A stretch of 64,000 nt of DNA from Vibrio amylolyticus (GTDB lineage Bacteria; Pseudomonadota; Gammaproteobacteria; Enterobacterales; Vibrionaceae). Shown piece after piece: positions 19,809 through 30,376 of the stretch. Location: positions 610,883-674,882 of the forward strand of contig NZ_JAJHVV010000001.1 in assembly GCF_023145695.1 (NCBI RefSeq), given 5' to 3'. The notes beneath the pieces are model-generated. The model saw nothing but the letters and a program-made list of their open reading frames with translations, had not been told where the DNA came from and did no database searches. A program made the position numbers and the translations under genes. How positions within the stretch are numbered: the first letter of the stretch is position 1; every line of letters starts with the position of its first letter.

Positions 19809-19874
19809 ATGACATTAACTCAACTAAACATACTAGGTGTATGCGTTACGCTGACATTGTTTATCTATTTTTAG
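19809..19874 (+). CDS. Possible 21-residue membrane peptide
   Basis: A short frame encodes a peptide starting MTLTQLNILG and ending TLTLFIYF, mostly hydrophobic and long enough for one membrane helix. AGGTGAG lies about ten bases before the ATG, a plausible ribosome binding site. It sits between the SDR gene stop and a terminator, so it would end that transcript. Short hydrophobic frames arise easily by chance in AT-rich DNA, so this is only a candidate; a longer in-frame version upstream overlaps the SDR gene and has no ribosome binding site. Confidence 0.25.
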   Translation: MTLTQLNILGVCVTLTLFIYF

Positions 19875-19960
19875 CTTGCAACTTTTAGCTCCCTTAAGTT
19901 CTCTACGATATCTCTAAAGTCTTTTGTTCTTTCGAACGAGATTATTCAGATATTGGACTG

Positions 19961-19989
19961 AAATGCCGCCACTCCCAGCGGCATTTTTT
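19961..19989 (+). terminator. Terminator before ybbN
   Basis: The stem ATGCCGC / GCGGCAT (19963-19984) with an eight-base loop is followed by TTTTT. It closes the yfcH-SDR transcript. Confidence 0.85.
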
Positions 19990-20063
19990 GTTACCCCTTG
20001 ATAAACTCAAGATTCGCCCTTATTTCCTATAGTAATTAGGCAGTTCATCTAGGATAAGTACAC

Positions 20064-20918
20064 ATGCAATCCCCTTATATTGTAGAAATGAATGAGCAAA
20101 ACTTCAGAGAGATCCTTGAAGGCTCAACGACATCCCCAGTTCTTATTCACTTCTGGGCTCCTATGAGTCAAGAAAGTGCAGCGATAATCCCACAGCTTCA
20201 ATCACTGACTCAACAATACAACGGTGCTTTTACGCTTGCGCTACTTAACTGTGAACAAGAACAAGCAATCGCCTCACAATTTGGCGTTCAAGCACTACCA
20301 ACCATCGCACTGTTTATCAATGGCCAAGCGGTTGACGGAATGGGTGGCCCTCAAGAAATTACCGCCATTGAACAGATGCTATCAAAGCACCTACCAAGCC
20401 AAGATGAGCTAAATCTCAATAAAGCCATAGAGTTAATGCAAGCGAAAGAATATGAGCCAGCATTAGCCCTATTTATTGAGCTTGCTGATGAACTAAAAGC
20501 AAAGCCTGAAGTGAAGCTTGCTATCGCTGAAAGTGCACTTGAAACACAACAATTTGAGCTAGCAGAACTGCAATTAGACAGCATTCCGCTTGAATACCAA
20601 GATAATTACTACAAGAGCCTAATAGCGAAACTTGAGCTACATAAACAAGCTGCTGATAGCCCTGAAATTCAAGCTCTAGAATCTGCGCTTTCCTTAAATG
20701 CGAATGACTACGACACGGTTTGTGAGCTTGCACTTCAATACCATCAAGTTAGCCGCTCAGAGGAAGCTCTAGAATTACTTTGGAGTCACCTGAAAACCAA
20801 CTTAAATGTTCATGATGGTGAATTGAAAAAGACCATTATGGATATCTTGAGTGCGCTAGGCCAGACAAGCCCAATTGCTGGAAAGTATCGTCGTCAGCTC
20901 TACTCACTACTTTATTAG
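20064..20918 (+). CDS. ybbN: Thioredoxin-fold/TPR chaperedoxin YbbN (CnoX)
   Basis: Cytoplasmic protein that in E. coli holds unfolding substrates during oxidative stress and hands them to GroEL and DnaK. The N-terminal thioredoxin fold covers about residues 1-110 and a TPR-like helical part runs to residue 284. The active-site position reads WAPMSQES (residues 31-38), so neither thioredoxin cysteine is present; E. coli has SQHC there. C63 in LLNCEQEQ and the cis-proline P79 in ALPT are kept. It therefore cannot act as a dithiol oxidoreductase, but could still form a mixed disulfide through C63. It is followed by qmcA and ybbJ. Confidence 0.88.
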   Translation: MQSPYIVEMNEQNFREILEGSTTSPVLIHFWAPMSQESAAIIPQLQSLTQQYNGAFTLALLNCEQEQAIASQFGVQALPTIALFINGQAVDGMGGPQEITAIEQMLSKHLPSQDELNLNKAIELMQAKEYEPALALFIELADELKAKPEVKLAIAESALETQQFELAELQLDSIPLEYQDNYYKSLIAKLELHKQAADSPEIQALESALSLNANDYDTVCELALQYHQVSRSEEALELLWSHLKTNLNVHDGELKKTIMDILSALGQTSPIAGKYRRQLYSLLY

Positions 20919-20953
20919 CCCCTTCTTCTCCTGATCAAAATGCATTTCATACA

Positions 20954-20987
20954 ATGACTTAAGGTTGCGACTAAATCCTTAAGTCAT
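20954..20987. other. Perfect inverted repeat between ybbN and qmcA
   Basis: ATGACTTAAGG and CCTTAAGTCAT are exact inverses 12 bases apart; with the neighbouring A and T the arms reach 12 bp. No T-run follows on the plus strand. A second small hairpin CTAAAT-CGACT-ATTTAG lies at 21001-21016. It could be a weak terminator, an mRNA processing signal, or an operator for qmcA-ybbJ. Confidence 0.45.
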
Positions 20988-21074
20988 TAAAACTTAGCCA
21001 CTAAATCGACTATTTAGACGAAAACTAAGATAGTATAGATAGAAATAATGCAACAACCCCCATAAGGAATTGTT

Positions 21075-21998
21075 ATGCCTATCGACTCTCTGATCACCAT
21101 TGGTTTTTTCGTATTCGTCATCATTGCGCTTATTGCCTCAGCGGTAAAAACCGTTCCACAAGGTAGCAACTGGACCGTAGAACGATTTGGGCGTTACACA
21201 CAAACGCTTCAACCCGGATTAAACATCATCATCCCTTTTGTTGACCGTATTGGGCAAAAAATCAATATGATGGAGCGTGTGCTAGATATCCCAGCTCAAG
21301 AAGTGATCTCTAAAGATAACGCGAATGTGGTTATTGACGCCGTCTGTTTTATCCAAGCCATTGATGCTGCAAAAGCCGCCTATGAAGTTACCGACCTCGC
21401 TCATGCTATTCGTAATCTAACGCTCACGAATATTCGTACGGTATTAGGTTCAATGGAGCTCGATGAAATGCTCAGCCAGCGTGACATGATCAATACCAAG
21501 CTGCTGTCGATCGTTGATGAAGCAACCAATCCGTGGGGTGTAAAGGTCACTCGTATCGAGATTAAAGATGTACAGCCACCAGCAGATTTGACCGCCGCAA
21601 TGAACGCGCAAATGAAAGCGGAACGTAATAAGCGTGCCGATATATTAGAAGCCGAGGGTGTAAGACAAGCTGAAATTCTGAAAGCAGAAGGCCATAAACA
21701 GTCTGAAATTTTAAAAGCGGAAGGTGATAAACAAGCCGCTATACTTCAAGCAGAAGCTCGTGAACGTGCGGCGGAAGCGGAAGCCAGAGCGACAGAAATG
21801 GTATCAACCGCTATTGCTCAAGGTGACATGCAAGCGGTGAATTACTTTATCGCGCAAGGCTACACCGATGCTCTAAAATCAATAGGTCAAGCTGAAAATA
21901 ACAAGATCATCATGCTGCCACTTGAAGCAACCGGTCTAATGGGTTCTGTTGCTGGCATCGCGGAAATGTTTAAAGCAGACTCTTCTCAAGATAAATAG
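21075..21998 (+). CDS. qmcA: SPFH/band-7 membrane scaffold protein QmcA
   Basis: Stomatin-like inner-membrane protein that forms large oligomers in membrane microdomains and is linked to FtsH-dependent quality control. It has an N-terminal membrane segment ([19 protein letters not shown], residues 6-24), then the band-7 domain starting [21 protein letters not shown] coiled-coil stalk near residues 185-240 contains a three-fold repeat of about 11 residues built on AEGxxQAEILK. The C-terminal hydrophobic-rich cap ends near [10 protein letters not shown]. The 307 residues match E. coli QmcA (305). AAGGAATTGTT precedes the ATG. It is paired with the NfeD-like gene that starts eight bases later. 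Confidence 0.93.
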   Translation: MPIDSLITIGFFVFVIIALIASAVKTVPQGSNWTVERFGRYTQTLQPGLNIIIPFVDRIGQKINMMERVLDIPAQEVISKDNANVVIDAVCFIQAIDAAKAAYEVTDLAHAIRNLTLTNIRTVLGSMELDEMLSQRDMINTKLLSIVDEATNPWGVKVTRIEIKDVQPPADLTAAMNAQMKAERNKRADILEAEGVRQAEILKAEGHKQSEILKAEGDKQAAILQAEARERAAEAEARATEMVSTAIAQGDMQAVNYFIAQGYTDALKSIGQAENNKIIMLPLEATGLMGSVAGIAEMFKADSSQDK

Positions 21999-22006
21999 GT
22001 GGTAAC

Positions 22007-22456
22007 GTGTTGGAATTCTTAGAATCAATTAATCATTGGCACTGGCTCGCTTTTGGTCTAGCTCTTCTCGCTATAGAGCTACTCGGTACGGCTGGTTACT
22101 TCTTATGGCTAGGAATTTCAGCACTTATCGTTGGGGCTATTTTTACTAGTCTACCGATGAGTTGGCAGCTGCAATGGGTCTGCTTTGGAGTATTATCTCT
22201 CATCACCACTTGGCTATGGTGGCGAAAACAACTAAAAACCGATACTCAAGATGATAAAAACCGAGACTTAAATCAGAAGCAAAAGCAGTTAATAGGTAAG
22301 ACACTAATCTTACAAGAAGATATTGTCGTTGGAACTAATCGTTTGAAGCTTGGTGATACGACTTGGTCGGCAAAATCGGAGTCAAGTTTAGAAAAAGGTC
22401 AAAAAGTCATCATCACTAAAATTGATGGAATAATTTTAACTATTAATAAAGTGTAA
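22007..22456 (+). CDS. ybbJ: NfeD-like membrane protein YbbJ
   Basis: Partner of QmcA. It has two or three membrane segments in the first 75 residues (HWLAFGLALLAIELLGTAGYF, LGISALIVGAIFTSLP, WVCFGVLSLITTWLWWR) and a cytoplasmic OB-fold domain, with LIGKTLILQEDIVVGTNRLKLGDTTW and KVIITKIDGIILTINKV at the end. NfeD-type proteins are nearly always encoded beside a band-7 protein, as here. It starts at a GTG with AGGTGG just upstream, overlapping the qmcA stop region. 149 residues, normal for the short type without a protease domain. Confidence 0.88.
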   Translation: MLEFLESINHWHWLAFGLALLAIELLGTAGYFLWLGISALIVGAIFTSLPMSWQLQWVCFGVLSLITTWLWWRKQLKTDTQDDKNRDLNQKQKQLIGKTLILQEDIVVGTNRLKLGDTTWSAKSESSLEKGQKVIITKIDGIILTINKV

Positions 22457-22584
22457 AACTAAAAAGCTACTGATTATTGTATTAGCACTAAATTTATACT
22501 TGGAAATTGCTCTTTATCCATAGAATTTCAATCTCCTCTCAAATCAGTCTAAAATGATAAACTAACTTGATAGGGAGGTAGTCA

Positions 22585-22752
22585 ATGAAACGTACTATAT
22601 CGATATACCTAACCGCGCTATTTTCATTTTCTGTTATTGCGAATACAGGAACACCACAAACAGGCCCTTTAGTCGATTGTAAACTGTCGAGTGGCGATGT
22701 GGTAAGAATGACAAGCTTTCTTTGCAAACAAAATGGGGGTCAAAGGGGTTAA
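22585..22752 (+). CDS. Small exported two-cysteine protein
   Basis: A 55-residue frame begins MKRTISIYLTALFSFSVIAN, which reads as a Sec signal peptide with cleavage near SVIA-N. The mature part is only about 35 residues and has two cysteines (C32 and C47) that could form one disulfide, around a core VDCKLSSGDVVRMTSFLC and a Gly-rich tail. GGGAGG lies eight bases upstream of the ATG, one of the best ribosome binding sites in the window, and a bidirectional terminator follows at once. I do not recognise a family or function. It would be periplasmic or secreted. Confidence 0.65.
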   Translation: MKRTISIYLTALFSFSVIANTGTPQTGPLVDCKLSSGDVVRMTSFLCKQNGGQRG

Positions 22753-22755
22753 AGT

Positions 22756-22796
22756 AAAAGGCAGATGAATCACCACCTGCCTTTCGTTTTATTCTT
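22756..22796. terminator. Bidirectional terminator
   Basis: AAAAGGCAG and CTGCCTTT pair around a 12-base loop, with T-rich sequence on the plus strand side. It separates the small exported protein gene from the converging DUF2057 gene and overlaps the latter's stop. Confidence 0.7.
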
Positions 22797-23541
22797 GCTC
22801 TAATAACCAAGATAGAGTCTGTTTTCTTTCTTTACTGCTACTCTGAGTAAACCAATAGCTCGCCATTTCAAGCGCTTTGCTCCCCTCTAACGCGTCTACT
22901 TCTTTAGCTTTTCGGTTATCAAATGCCCAATCACTAAAAGTCGATTTATCTTCTTTTGAGGCTTTTTCAAACCAGTATTCAACCATTTGAGTTGGTTTAC
23001 TTGACGCTAGTGATGCCTCAGGTTTCGCTTCTACAACAACAGCAGCGGTTGCTACAGTAGCTGTTGCAATATTAATTGAATGCTTAGAATTGTATCTATC
23101 TAACTCTTTGAGATAATCACGTGAGATACCACTAGATGCAGGTAAAATATCCTGCCTGATTGTAATTTCCTTTCCTGAAGCATCTGTAATTAAAAAGCTA
23201 GGATCACGATTAAAGGCTTCTGAATGTTCAACACGACTAATAGGCGACTTAGTTGCAACATTTAAAGTGGTATTTTTCGCGTCAAATGTCAAAACAATAG
23301 GTTTAGAGTTGAATTTTTCTTTCTCACCACGGTTAGAAACAAGCTGTTCAACGCGTAAAACAACCTGATTTTGGCCATTTCCAAATTCTAATTTATCTAC
23401 TTTAGAAATAGAGAACCCGACTTCTTCACCATGTGCTACTAATGCAGATATATTTCGATCTAATATAACATCTACCGCTGCCATAGGAGCGAATGAAGTA
23501 AACATGGCACCAACAACTAACACATTATTCATTACTTTCAT
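22789..23541 (-). CDS. DUF2057 (YccT-like) exported protein with C-terminal repeats
   Basis: Periplasmic protein of 250 residues with a signal peptide (MKVMNNVLVVGAMFTSFAPMAA). Residues 23 to about 140 match the DUF2057 pattern (LVAHGEEVGF, NQVVLRVEQLV, KPIVLTFDA), the family of E. coli YccT, which affects curli. A Thr/Ala/Val-rich linker follows. The last 65 residues hold two copies, 40 residues apart (starting 186 and 226), of a motif M..YWF...S.E....S..W. The repeat tail is an addition relative to YccT. It lies downstream of the porin, whose terminator overlaps its leader, so it probably has its own promoter. Function unknown. Confidence 0.75.
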   Translation of the reverse strand: MKVMNNVLVVGAMFTSFAPMAAVDVILDRNISALVAHGEEVGFSISKVDKLEFGNGQNQVVLRVEQLVSNRGEKEKFNSKPIVLTFDAKNTTLNVATKSPISRVEHSEAFNRDPSFLITDASGKEITIRQDILPASSGISRDYLKELDRYNSKHSINIATATVATAAVVVEAKPEASLASSKPTQMVEYWFEKASKEDKSTFSDWAFDNRKAKEVDALEGSKALEMASYWFTQSSSKERKQTLSWLLEQE

Positions 23542-23561
23542 TTGCTTCTCCTTTTAATGAA

Positions 23562-23590
23562 AACGAGCACCTGTGTTCTAGGTGCTCGTT
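23562..23590 (-). terminator. Terminator of the porin gene
   Basis: A perfect 11-base stem AACGAGCACCT / AGGTGCTCGTT with a seven-base loop is followed on the minus strand by TTTTCATT. It lies between the porin stop and the DUF2057 start. Confidence 0.85.
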
Positions 23591-23623
23591 AATACTACAT
23601 AACAAATTTATCTATGCAATTGA

Positions 23624-24727
23624 TTAGAAGTAATATTCAGCACCAATTAGCAGGCTGTTTGCCCAGTCATCTGCTGTGTAATCATTGTCGTCATTCTTAA
23701 TCTTATAGTTACGAGAATCTAGGTACAGATACGCACTTGGTAGGATATAACCTAGACGAGCAGTAATCGCTGTATCACCTGAGTTATCAAGGCCTGTTGC
23801 ATCATCAGTCTGAGCATAACCAGCTTTTAGAACCCATTGACCACCAATAACGTACTGAGCTGTTGTTGAAACAGCAGTTTGATCAGCATCACCATTTTTC
23901 ATTTTTTTCAATGCTGCAGTTAGAGTAAAGTCACCTAGGTACAAACTACCACCGACAATACCATAGCTTTGCTTTTCAACTGTTTCGATTTCTTTCGCAC
24001 CAGAATTGTTCCATTCAGTCCATGCCGGGTTTAGCACAACTGTTGCACTATTACCTGTTGGGTCGATAATGTATTTTGGCGGCTCATCAACACCTTGGTC
24101 ATATGAACCCTGCTGATAGAAACCAGCATGAACACTAAACATATCTCTAGAGAAAGAAGTACCTAAACTACTTACTAGTCTATCTGTATCTGTACCCATT
24201 CCACTTAATGTAGCTTGGAAGTTGAAACCGTTCCAAGTCGCAGAGTCATATCTGAATACGCTATCTGCACGATCTTGGTAGCTAGCACCAATGTCATTGT
24301 TCCAATCAAATACGTTGCCAAGACCAGGGTTAGTATGAGGCCAATCTACGTAGTTATAAGCAGCAACTAGCTGACGACCAAACTTAAATTGACCTACGCC
24401 ATCAAAGTCTAAGCCGATAAATGTATCACGAGCACCAAGTTGACCGGACTTAGCAGAGTTATCAGCATTACCACCTTCGATTTGCCAAATAAAATTTGGA
24501 GCAAAATCATCAAATTCTACCGTACCGCGGAAACCGATACGCGACTCCATAACAGAACCAGCACTAGTTGTATCACCAGAATCTACTAGCAAAGCAAAAC
24601 CAGCCGCTTGACCGTAAACTTGAACGGCATCACCTGCTAGTTCGATTGCAGCGTTAGCTGAGCCAGAAACAGCAGCAAAAGAAACTGCTGCGCCTAGTAG
24701 AGTGCGTTTAAAAATTTTGTTGTCCAT
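23624..24727 (-). CDS. Outer-membrane trimeric porin, chitoporin-like
   Basis: Beta-barrel porin of 367 residues with a signal peptide (cleavage near GSANA-AIE, residue 26) and the C-terminal GAEYYF ending in Phe that directs BAM assembly. Residues about 38-125 (VYGQAAGFALLV, SRIGFRGTVEF, FIGLDFDGVGQFKFGRQ) match the OmpC/OmpU porin fold. The segment YVDWPHTNPGLGNVFDW near residues 126-142 would be on loop L3 or its approach; aromatic residues there line the sugar path in Vibrio chitoporins. By gene order this is the counterpart of V. cholerae VC0972, which I recall as the chitoporin. OmpU-type general porin is the alternative. AGGAG precedes the ATG; ToxR and CRP are plausible regulators. 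Confidence 0.8.
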   Translation of the reverse strand: MDNKIFKRTLLGAAVSFAAVSGSANAAIELAGDAVQVYGQAAGFALLVDSGDTTSAGSVMESRIGFRGTVEFDDFAPNFIWQIEGGNADNSAKSGQLGARDTFIGLDFDGVGQFKFGRQLVAAYNYVDWPHTNPGLGNVFDWNNDIGASYQDRADSVFRYDSATWNGFNFQATLSGMGTDTDRLVSSLGTSFSRDMFSVHAGFYQQGSYDQGVDEPPKYIIDPTGNSATVVLNPAWTEWNNSGAKEIETVEKQSYGIVGGSLYLGDFTLTAALKKMKNGDADQTAVSTTAQYVIGGQWVLKAGYAQTDDATGLDNSGDTAITARLGYILPSAYLYLDSRNYKIKNDDNDYTADDWANSLLIGAEYYF

Positions 24728-24969
24728 GGAAAAACTCCTAAAAAATGGATATATAGCTGTTTTATATTTCTCGCCTTAAGTTGGCCGCCGAAGGGAGAAA
24801 ACAATTCCTATGTCGAAAATCTAAATTAGTCATTAATTTTTGATTTTCTTATTTCCTGCATACACACCGTGTATCCATGAGTTACAGACTAACTTTGCAT
24901 CAAAAAATATCAACGAGAACTTAATTTTTATCTAAAAAAATATGAGCCAGACCAAACTTTCCTCAAGTT

Positions 24970-24985
24970 AGTGATCGAGATCTTA
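24970..24985. promoter_or_regulatory. CRP site upstream of the porin (candidate)
   Basis: AGTGATCGAGATCTTA keeps the GTGATC-N2-GATC core of the symmetric CRP consensus and differs in the right outer positions. It lies about 240 bp before the porin start codon. Confidence 0.45.
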
Positions 24986-25177
24986 TAAATAAAATGAACT
25001 TACACCGAATAGAATCAATTCATTACAAAACAAACACTTAAAATCAAACTTACTCAAATAACCTTGAAGCTGATCGCATAGATCAACGCTCCACCCATCA
25101 TTAAAGTCATAGTTTGAGCAGAGTCACTCTATTTTTCAATACATATCTATTCGAAGAAATGCTTACTATATTTCGAG

Positions 25178-25220
25178 CATAAAAAAAGACGCTAAACCTT
25201 ACGGTTTAACGTCTTTTATC
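25178..25220 (-). terminator. Terminator of ligA
   Basis: A 14-base stem, with AAAGACG and CGTCTTT outer arms and TAAACC/GGTTTA inside (one G-U pair on the minus strand), has a four-base loop and then a T-run on the minus strand. Confidence 0.85.
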
Positions 25221-25245
25221 TATTTTATGTTTTTTTATGAGTGAA

Positions 25246-27328
<2,083 letters not shown>

Positions 27329-27358
27329 TATTCATAAACTGATAGGTTCATTTTAGCA

Positions 27359-28279
27359 TTAAGCAGGCAATGCAGTCTTAAATTCTTGAATTTGGCGTCG
27401 GTAGGCCGACAAGCGATCAGGCGTCATTAGGTTTCTCGCATCATCAAGAACGTTTCCACCAAGATCATCGGCAATTTGCTGAGCCGTTCTAAGCAGTAAA
27501 TTAAAGTTTTGTTCAGCATCACCGCAACAAGGTAAAGTCATGAAAAATGAAATCCCTTTGGTCGAGAACTCTGCCGGATCTGAGTGTTTTAACGTACCCG
27601 GTTGCATCATGTTTGCCACACTAAACAGTACTTTACTGTTTGATGTAGAGTCTACGTGGTAATGGAAAATATCCATTTCACCATAGCGTAGGTCGTTCTT
27701 CTCCATGCTGTTAAATAGTTTAGTTCCAACAAATGGTACTTCTCCCGCACAGTGGACATTGAGAACGATGACTTGCATTTCCGGCTCAGGATTTGGTGCA
27801 GTTGCAGTTGCAGCGATTGTTTCTTTTGTTTCGTTCTCTTCGCCGTTCATCTCAGCAACGGGGGTCGTTACATCGTTGTCCAATTGGTTTGAAAATAGAG
27901 ATTCATTTTCATCCGTCTCTCTCATCGCATGAAAAGATGGAATAACCTCACTTTCTTTCGAATCCAATTCGATTGAAGGTTCTAGGTCAGGATCATAATC
28001 GTCAGCCAAAGGATCGGAATCAATTAACGGATCCGCTTTCATCTCACTTTGAAAGCTAGGGGTTTTACGCTCTTTACGGATAATGTCAAAGTCATCTTCC
28101 GGCGCAAAACCACGCTCAGGGGTTGGATCTTTTTCTTGATTATCTGTATTCAACTTTCCGAGCGGCTTATCACCAAACTTGGCTTTCCCTTCCTTCTTAC
28201 TTGTCCATAGACCATGAAACAGTAACGCTGCTATCGCTAGAGCGCCGACAATAATAAGTACGAATCGCAATTCCTGCAT
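27359..28279 (-). CDS. zipA: Cell division protein ZipA
   Basis: Essential divisome protein that anchors FtsZ to the inner membrane. The N-terminal membrane anchor is residues 1-22 ([20 protein letters not shown]), with no cleavable signal. A charged linker, acidic and Pro/Glu-rich, runs to about residue 165. The C-terminal FtsZ-binding domain begins at [10 protein letters not shown] and contains MDIFHYHV and [15 protein letters not shown]. The 306 residues are slightly shorter than E. coli ZipA (328), the difference being in the linker. It is divergent from cysZ. Confidence 0.93.
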   Translation of the reverse strand: MQELRFVLIIVGALAIAALLFHGLWTSKKEGKAKFGDKPLGKLNTDNQEKDPTPERGFAPEDDFDIIRKERKTPSFQSEMKADPLIDSDPLADDYDPDLEPSIELDSKESEVIPSFHAMRETDENESLFSNQLDNDVTTPVAEMNGEENETKETIAATATAPNPEPEMQVIVLNVHCAGEVPFVGTKLFNSMEKNDLRYGEMDIFHYHVDSTSNSKVLFSVANMMQPGTLKHSDPAEFSTKGISFFMTLPCCGDAEQNFNLLLRTAQQIADDLGGNVLDDARNLMTPDRLSAYRRQIQEFKTALPA

Positions 28280-28503
28280 GCTTAACTCTCAATAACTTGA
28301 TGATAAAAATAGTGACCGAACAGCCTTGAGCTTGTTCGCATCAAGGGAAAAACGGGAATACTTCTGCTACTCTACCAAAACTCCCCACTAATTTAGAACA
28401 ACTTAATGCAATAAGTTCAACCTATATTATAAATTTGAGCTCTTTTCTTATTAACCAAGTTAAGTAGAATGAAGCTTATAACATTATGTGGATACCTGAT
28501 TGA

Positions 28504-29250
28504 ATGGACTCGAATACTTCTTCACGCTCTGGATTTGGCTACTTCTTTTACGGCATTGAACTTGCCATGACACCGGGCATTCGTCGATTTGTACTTCTCC
28601 CACTGTTGGCTAATGTCTTGTTAGTCGGTGGGGCTCTCTTTTATCTGTTCTCCAATATGGACTCTTGGATTAGCCAATGGATGGGTCAGCTTCCTGAATT
28701 TTTATCTTGGCTGAGTTACCTACTTTGGCCTCTTATTGTCATCACTATATTGGCTACCTTTTCTTATTTTTTTAGCACCTTAGCGAATTTCATAGCCGCT
28801 CCATTTAATGGATTGCTGGCAGAAAAGGTAGAAGAGTACCTCATTGGCGCCCCAATCAATGATGATGGGTTCTCTGCTTTGATAAAAGATTTACCTCGTA
28901 TCTTTGCTAGAGAGTGGCGTAAGTTACTCTATATATTTCCTAAAGCCGTCGGGCTGTTTATCTTGCTACTCATTCCAGCGTTAGGGCAAACCGTAGGACC
29001 ATTCTTATGGTTTATTTTTACGGCCTGGATGCTTTCGGTTCAATATTGTGATTATCCCTTTGATAATCATAAGGTGGAATTCAATAAGATGCGTTACAGT
29101 TTGAAACAAAATCAAACTAAGACATACAGCTTTGGTTCTCTTGTGGCGATATTTACGACCATTCCAATTTTAAACCTGGTTGTTATGCCCATTGCGGTGT
29201 GTGGCGCAACAGCCATGTGGGTTTCGGAATACAAGGAACAAAACCCATAA
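28504..29250 (+). CDS. cysZ: Sulfate transporter CysZ
   Basis: Inner-membrane sulfate permease that supplies sulfate for cysteine synthesis. Four hydrophobic blocks are visible in 248 residues: FVLLPLLANVLLVGGALFYL, LSYLLWPLIVITILATFSYF, KAVGLFILLLIPALGQTVG and LVAIFTTIPILNLVVMPIA. Family signatures SGFGYFFYGIELAMTPGIRRF and NFIAAPFNGLLAEKVE are near the start and at about residue 95. It starts at the ATG that gives this N-terminus. It is followed by cysK, as in E. coli, but a terminator lies between the two. Confidence 0.93.
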   Translation: MDSNTSSRSGFGYFFYGIELAMTPGIRRFVLLPLLANVLLVGGALFYLFSNMDSWISQWMGQLPEFLSWLSYLLWPLIVITILATFSYFFSTLANFIAAPFNGLLAEKVEEYLIGAPINDDGFSALIKDLPRIFAREWRKLLYIFPKAVGLFILLLIPALGQTVGPFLWFIFTAWMLSVQYCDYPFDNHKVEFNKMRYSLKQNQTKTYSFGSLVAIFTTIPILNLVVMPIAVCGATAMWVSEYKEQNP

Positions 29251-29257
29251 ACATTTA

Positions 29258-29296
29258 AGCACCAGCAAATACCTCTTTTTACTGGTGCTAATTTTG
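29258..29296 (+). terminator. Terminator of cysZ
   Basis: AGCACCAG and CTGGTGCT pair around a 16-base loop, followed by AATTTT, right after the cysZ stop. Confidence 0.6.
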
Positions 29297-29407
29297 AATA
29301 ACCTACTTTGCTTCTATATGTTATAACTTTTTAATCCTTTTCCGTTTTTTGCTTAGCGCATATTCTTCTAAACGTATTCACAAAACGTGTAATGAAGGGA
29401 CATCGAC

Positions 29408-30376
29408 ATGAGCAAGATCTACGAAGACAATTCACAAACTATTGGTAACACTCCACTTGTACGCCTTAATAAAGTAAGTAACGGTAAAGTTCTTGCGAAA
29501 GTTGAGGCTCGCAACCCTAGCTTTAGCGTTAAGTGCCGTATCGGTGCGAACATGATTTGGGAAGCTGAGAAAGCGGGAACATTAAAAGAAGGCGTTGAGC
29601 TTGTAGAGCCAACCAGTGGTAATACCGGTATTGCTCTAGCATTCGTAGCAGCAGCTCGTGGATATAAGCTAACGTTAACTATGCCTGAATCAATGAGCCT
29701 TGAGCGCCGCAAGCTTCTTAAAGCACTAGGTGCTAAGCTAGAGCTCACTGAAGCAGCTAAAGGCATGAAAGGCGCAATCGCAAAAGCAGAAGAAATCGTT
29801 GCATCTGATCCAAGCAAGTACTTACTACTTCAACAGTTCAACAACCCTGCGAACCCACAAATTCACGAAAAGACAACGGGCCCAGAGATTTGGGAAGCGA
29901 CAGACGGTCAAATTGATGTATTCGTTGCAGGTGTAGGTACTGGAGGTACTATCACAGGTACTAGCCGCTTTATTAAAGGCGAAAAAGGCAAAGCGATTAC
30001 CTCTGTTGCTGTTGAACCTGCGGAATCTCCAGTTATCGCTCAAGTGCTAGCCGGTGAAGAAGTCAAACCCGCTCCACACAAAATCCAAGGTATTGGCGCA
30101 GGCTTTATTCCTGAAAACCTAGATTTAGAGCTTTTAGATCGCGTTGAAGCGGTTACTTCTGAAGATGCCATTAAAATGGCACAACGCCTAATGGAAGAAG
30201 AAGGTATCCTTGCTGGTATCTCTTCTGGCGCTGCTGTTGTTGCGGCAAATCGATTAGCTGAACTGCCTGAATTTGCAGGGAAAACTATTGTAACCGTACT
30301 ACCAAGTTCAGGTGAGCGCTACCTGAGTACCGCCCTATTTGCAGGTATCTTTGGAGAGAAAGAGAACCAGCAGTAA
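29408..30376 (+). CDS. cysK: Cysteine synthase A (O-acetylserine sulfhydrylase)
   Basis: PLP enzyme that makes cysteine from O-acetylserine and sulfide. 322 residues, like E. coli CysK (323). The PLP lysine is K42 in [11 protein letters not shown], the substrate loop [13 protein letters not shown] is near residue 68, and the phosphate-binding [13 protein letters not shown] is near residue 177. The C-terminal [12 protein letters not shown] is also kept. It sits after cysZ with its own upstream gap and is closed by a strong terminator. A role alongside CysE (not in this window) in the cysteine synthase complex is expected. Confidence 0.97.
   Translation: MSKIYEDNSQTIGNTPLVRLNKVSNGKVLAKVEARNPSFSVKCRIGANMIWEAEKAGTLKEGVELVEPTSGNTGIALAFVAAARGYKLTLTMPESMSLERRKLLKALGAKLELTEAAKGMKGAIAKAEEIVASDPSKYLLLQQFNNPANPQIHEKTTGPEIWEATDGQIDVFVAGVGTGGTITGTSRFIKGEKGKAITSVAVEPAESPVIAQVLAGEEVKPAPHKIQGIGAGFIPENLDLELLDRVEAVTSEDAIKMAQRLMEEEGILAGISSGAAVVAANRLAELPEFAGKTIVTVLPSSGERYLSTALFAGIFGEKENQQ

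Larger units (their letters stand above)
19712..20063. other. SDR-ybbN gap
   Basis: This 352-bp gap holds a possible 21-residue hydrophobic reading frame (19809-19874) and a clear terminator near 19961-19989. The rest is AT-rich and should include the ybbN promoter. Confidence 0.55.
24728..25245. promoter_or_regulatory. Porin upstream region
   Basis: This 518-bp AT-rich gap should contain the porin promoter and long leader. It has a CRP-like palindrome at 24970-24985, an AT-rich NagC-like imperfect palindrome at about 24921-24943 (arms TTAATTTTT and AAAAAATAT) and another palindrome TGATC-GCATA-GATCA near 25072-25086. The ligA terminator lies at its far end. No coding sequence is seen. Confidence 0.5.

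Noticed and set aside
25072..25086. TGATC-GCATA-GATCA palindrome as a CRP site
   Set aside because: The half-sites lack the GTGA core at the spacing CRP needs, so I do not assign it to CRP.
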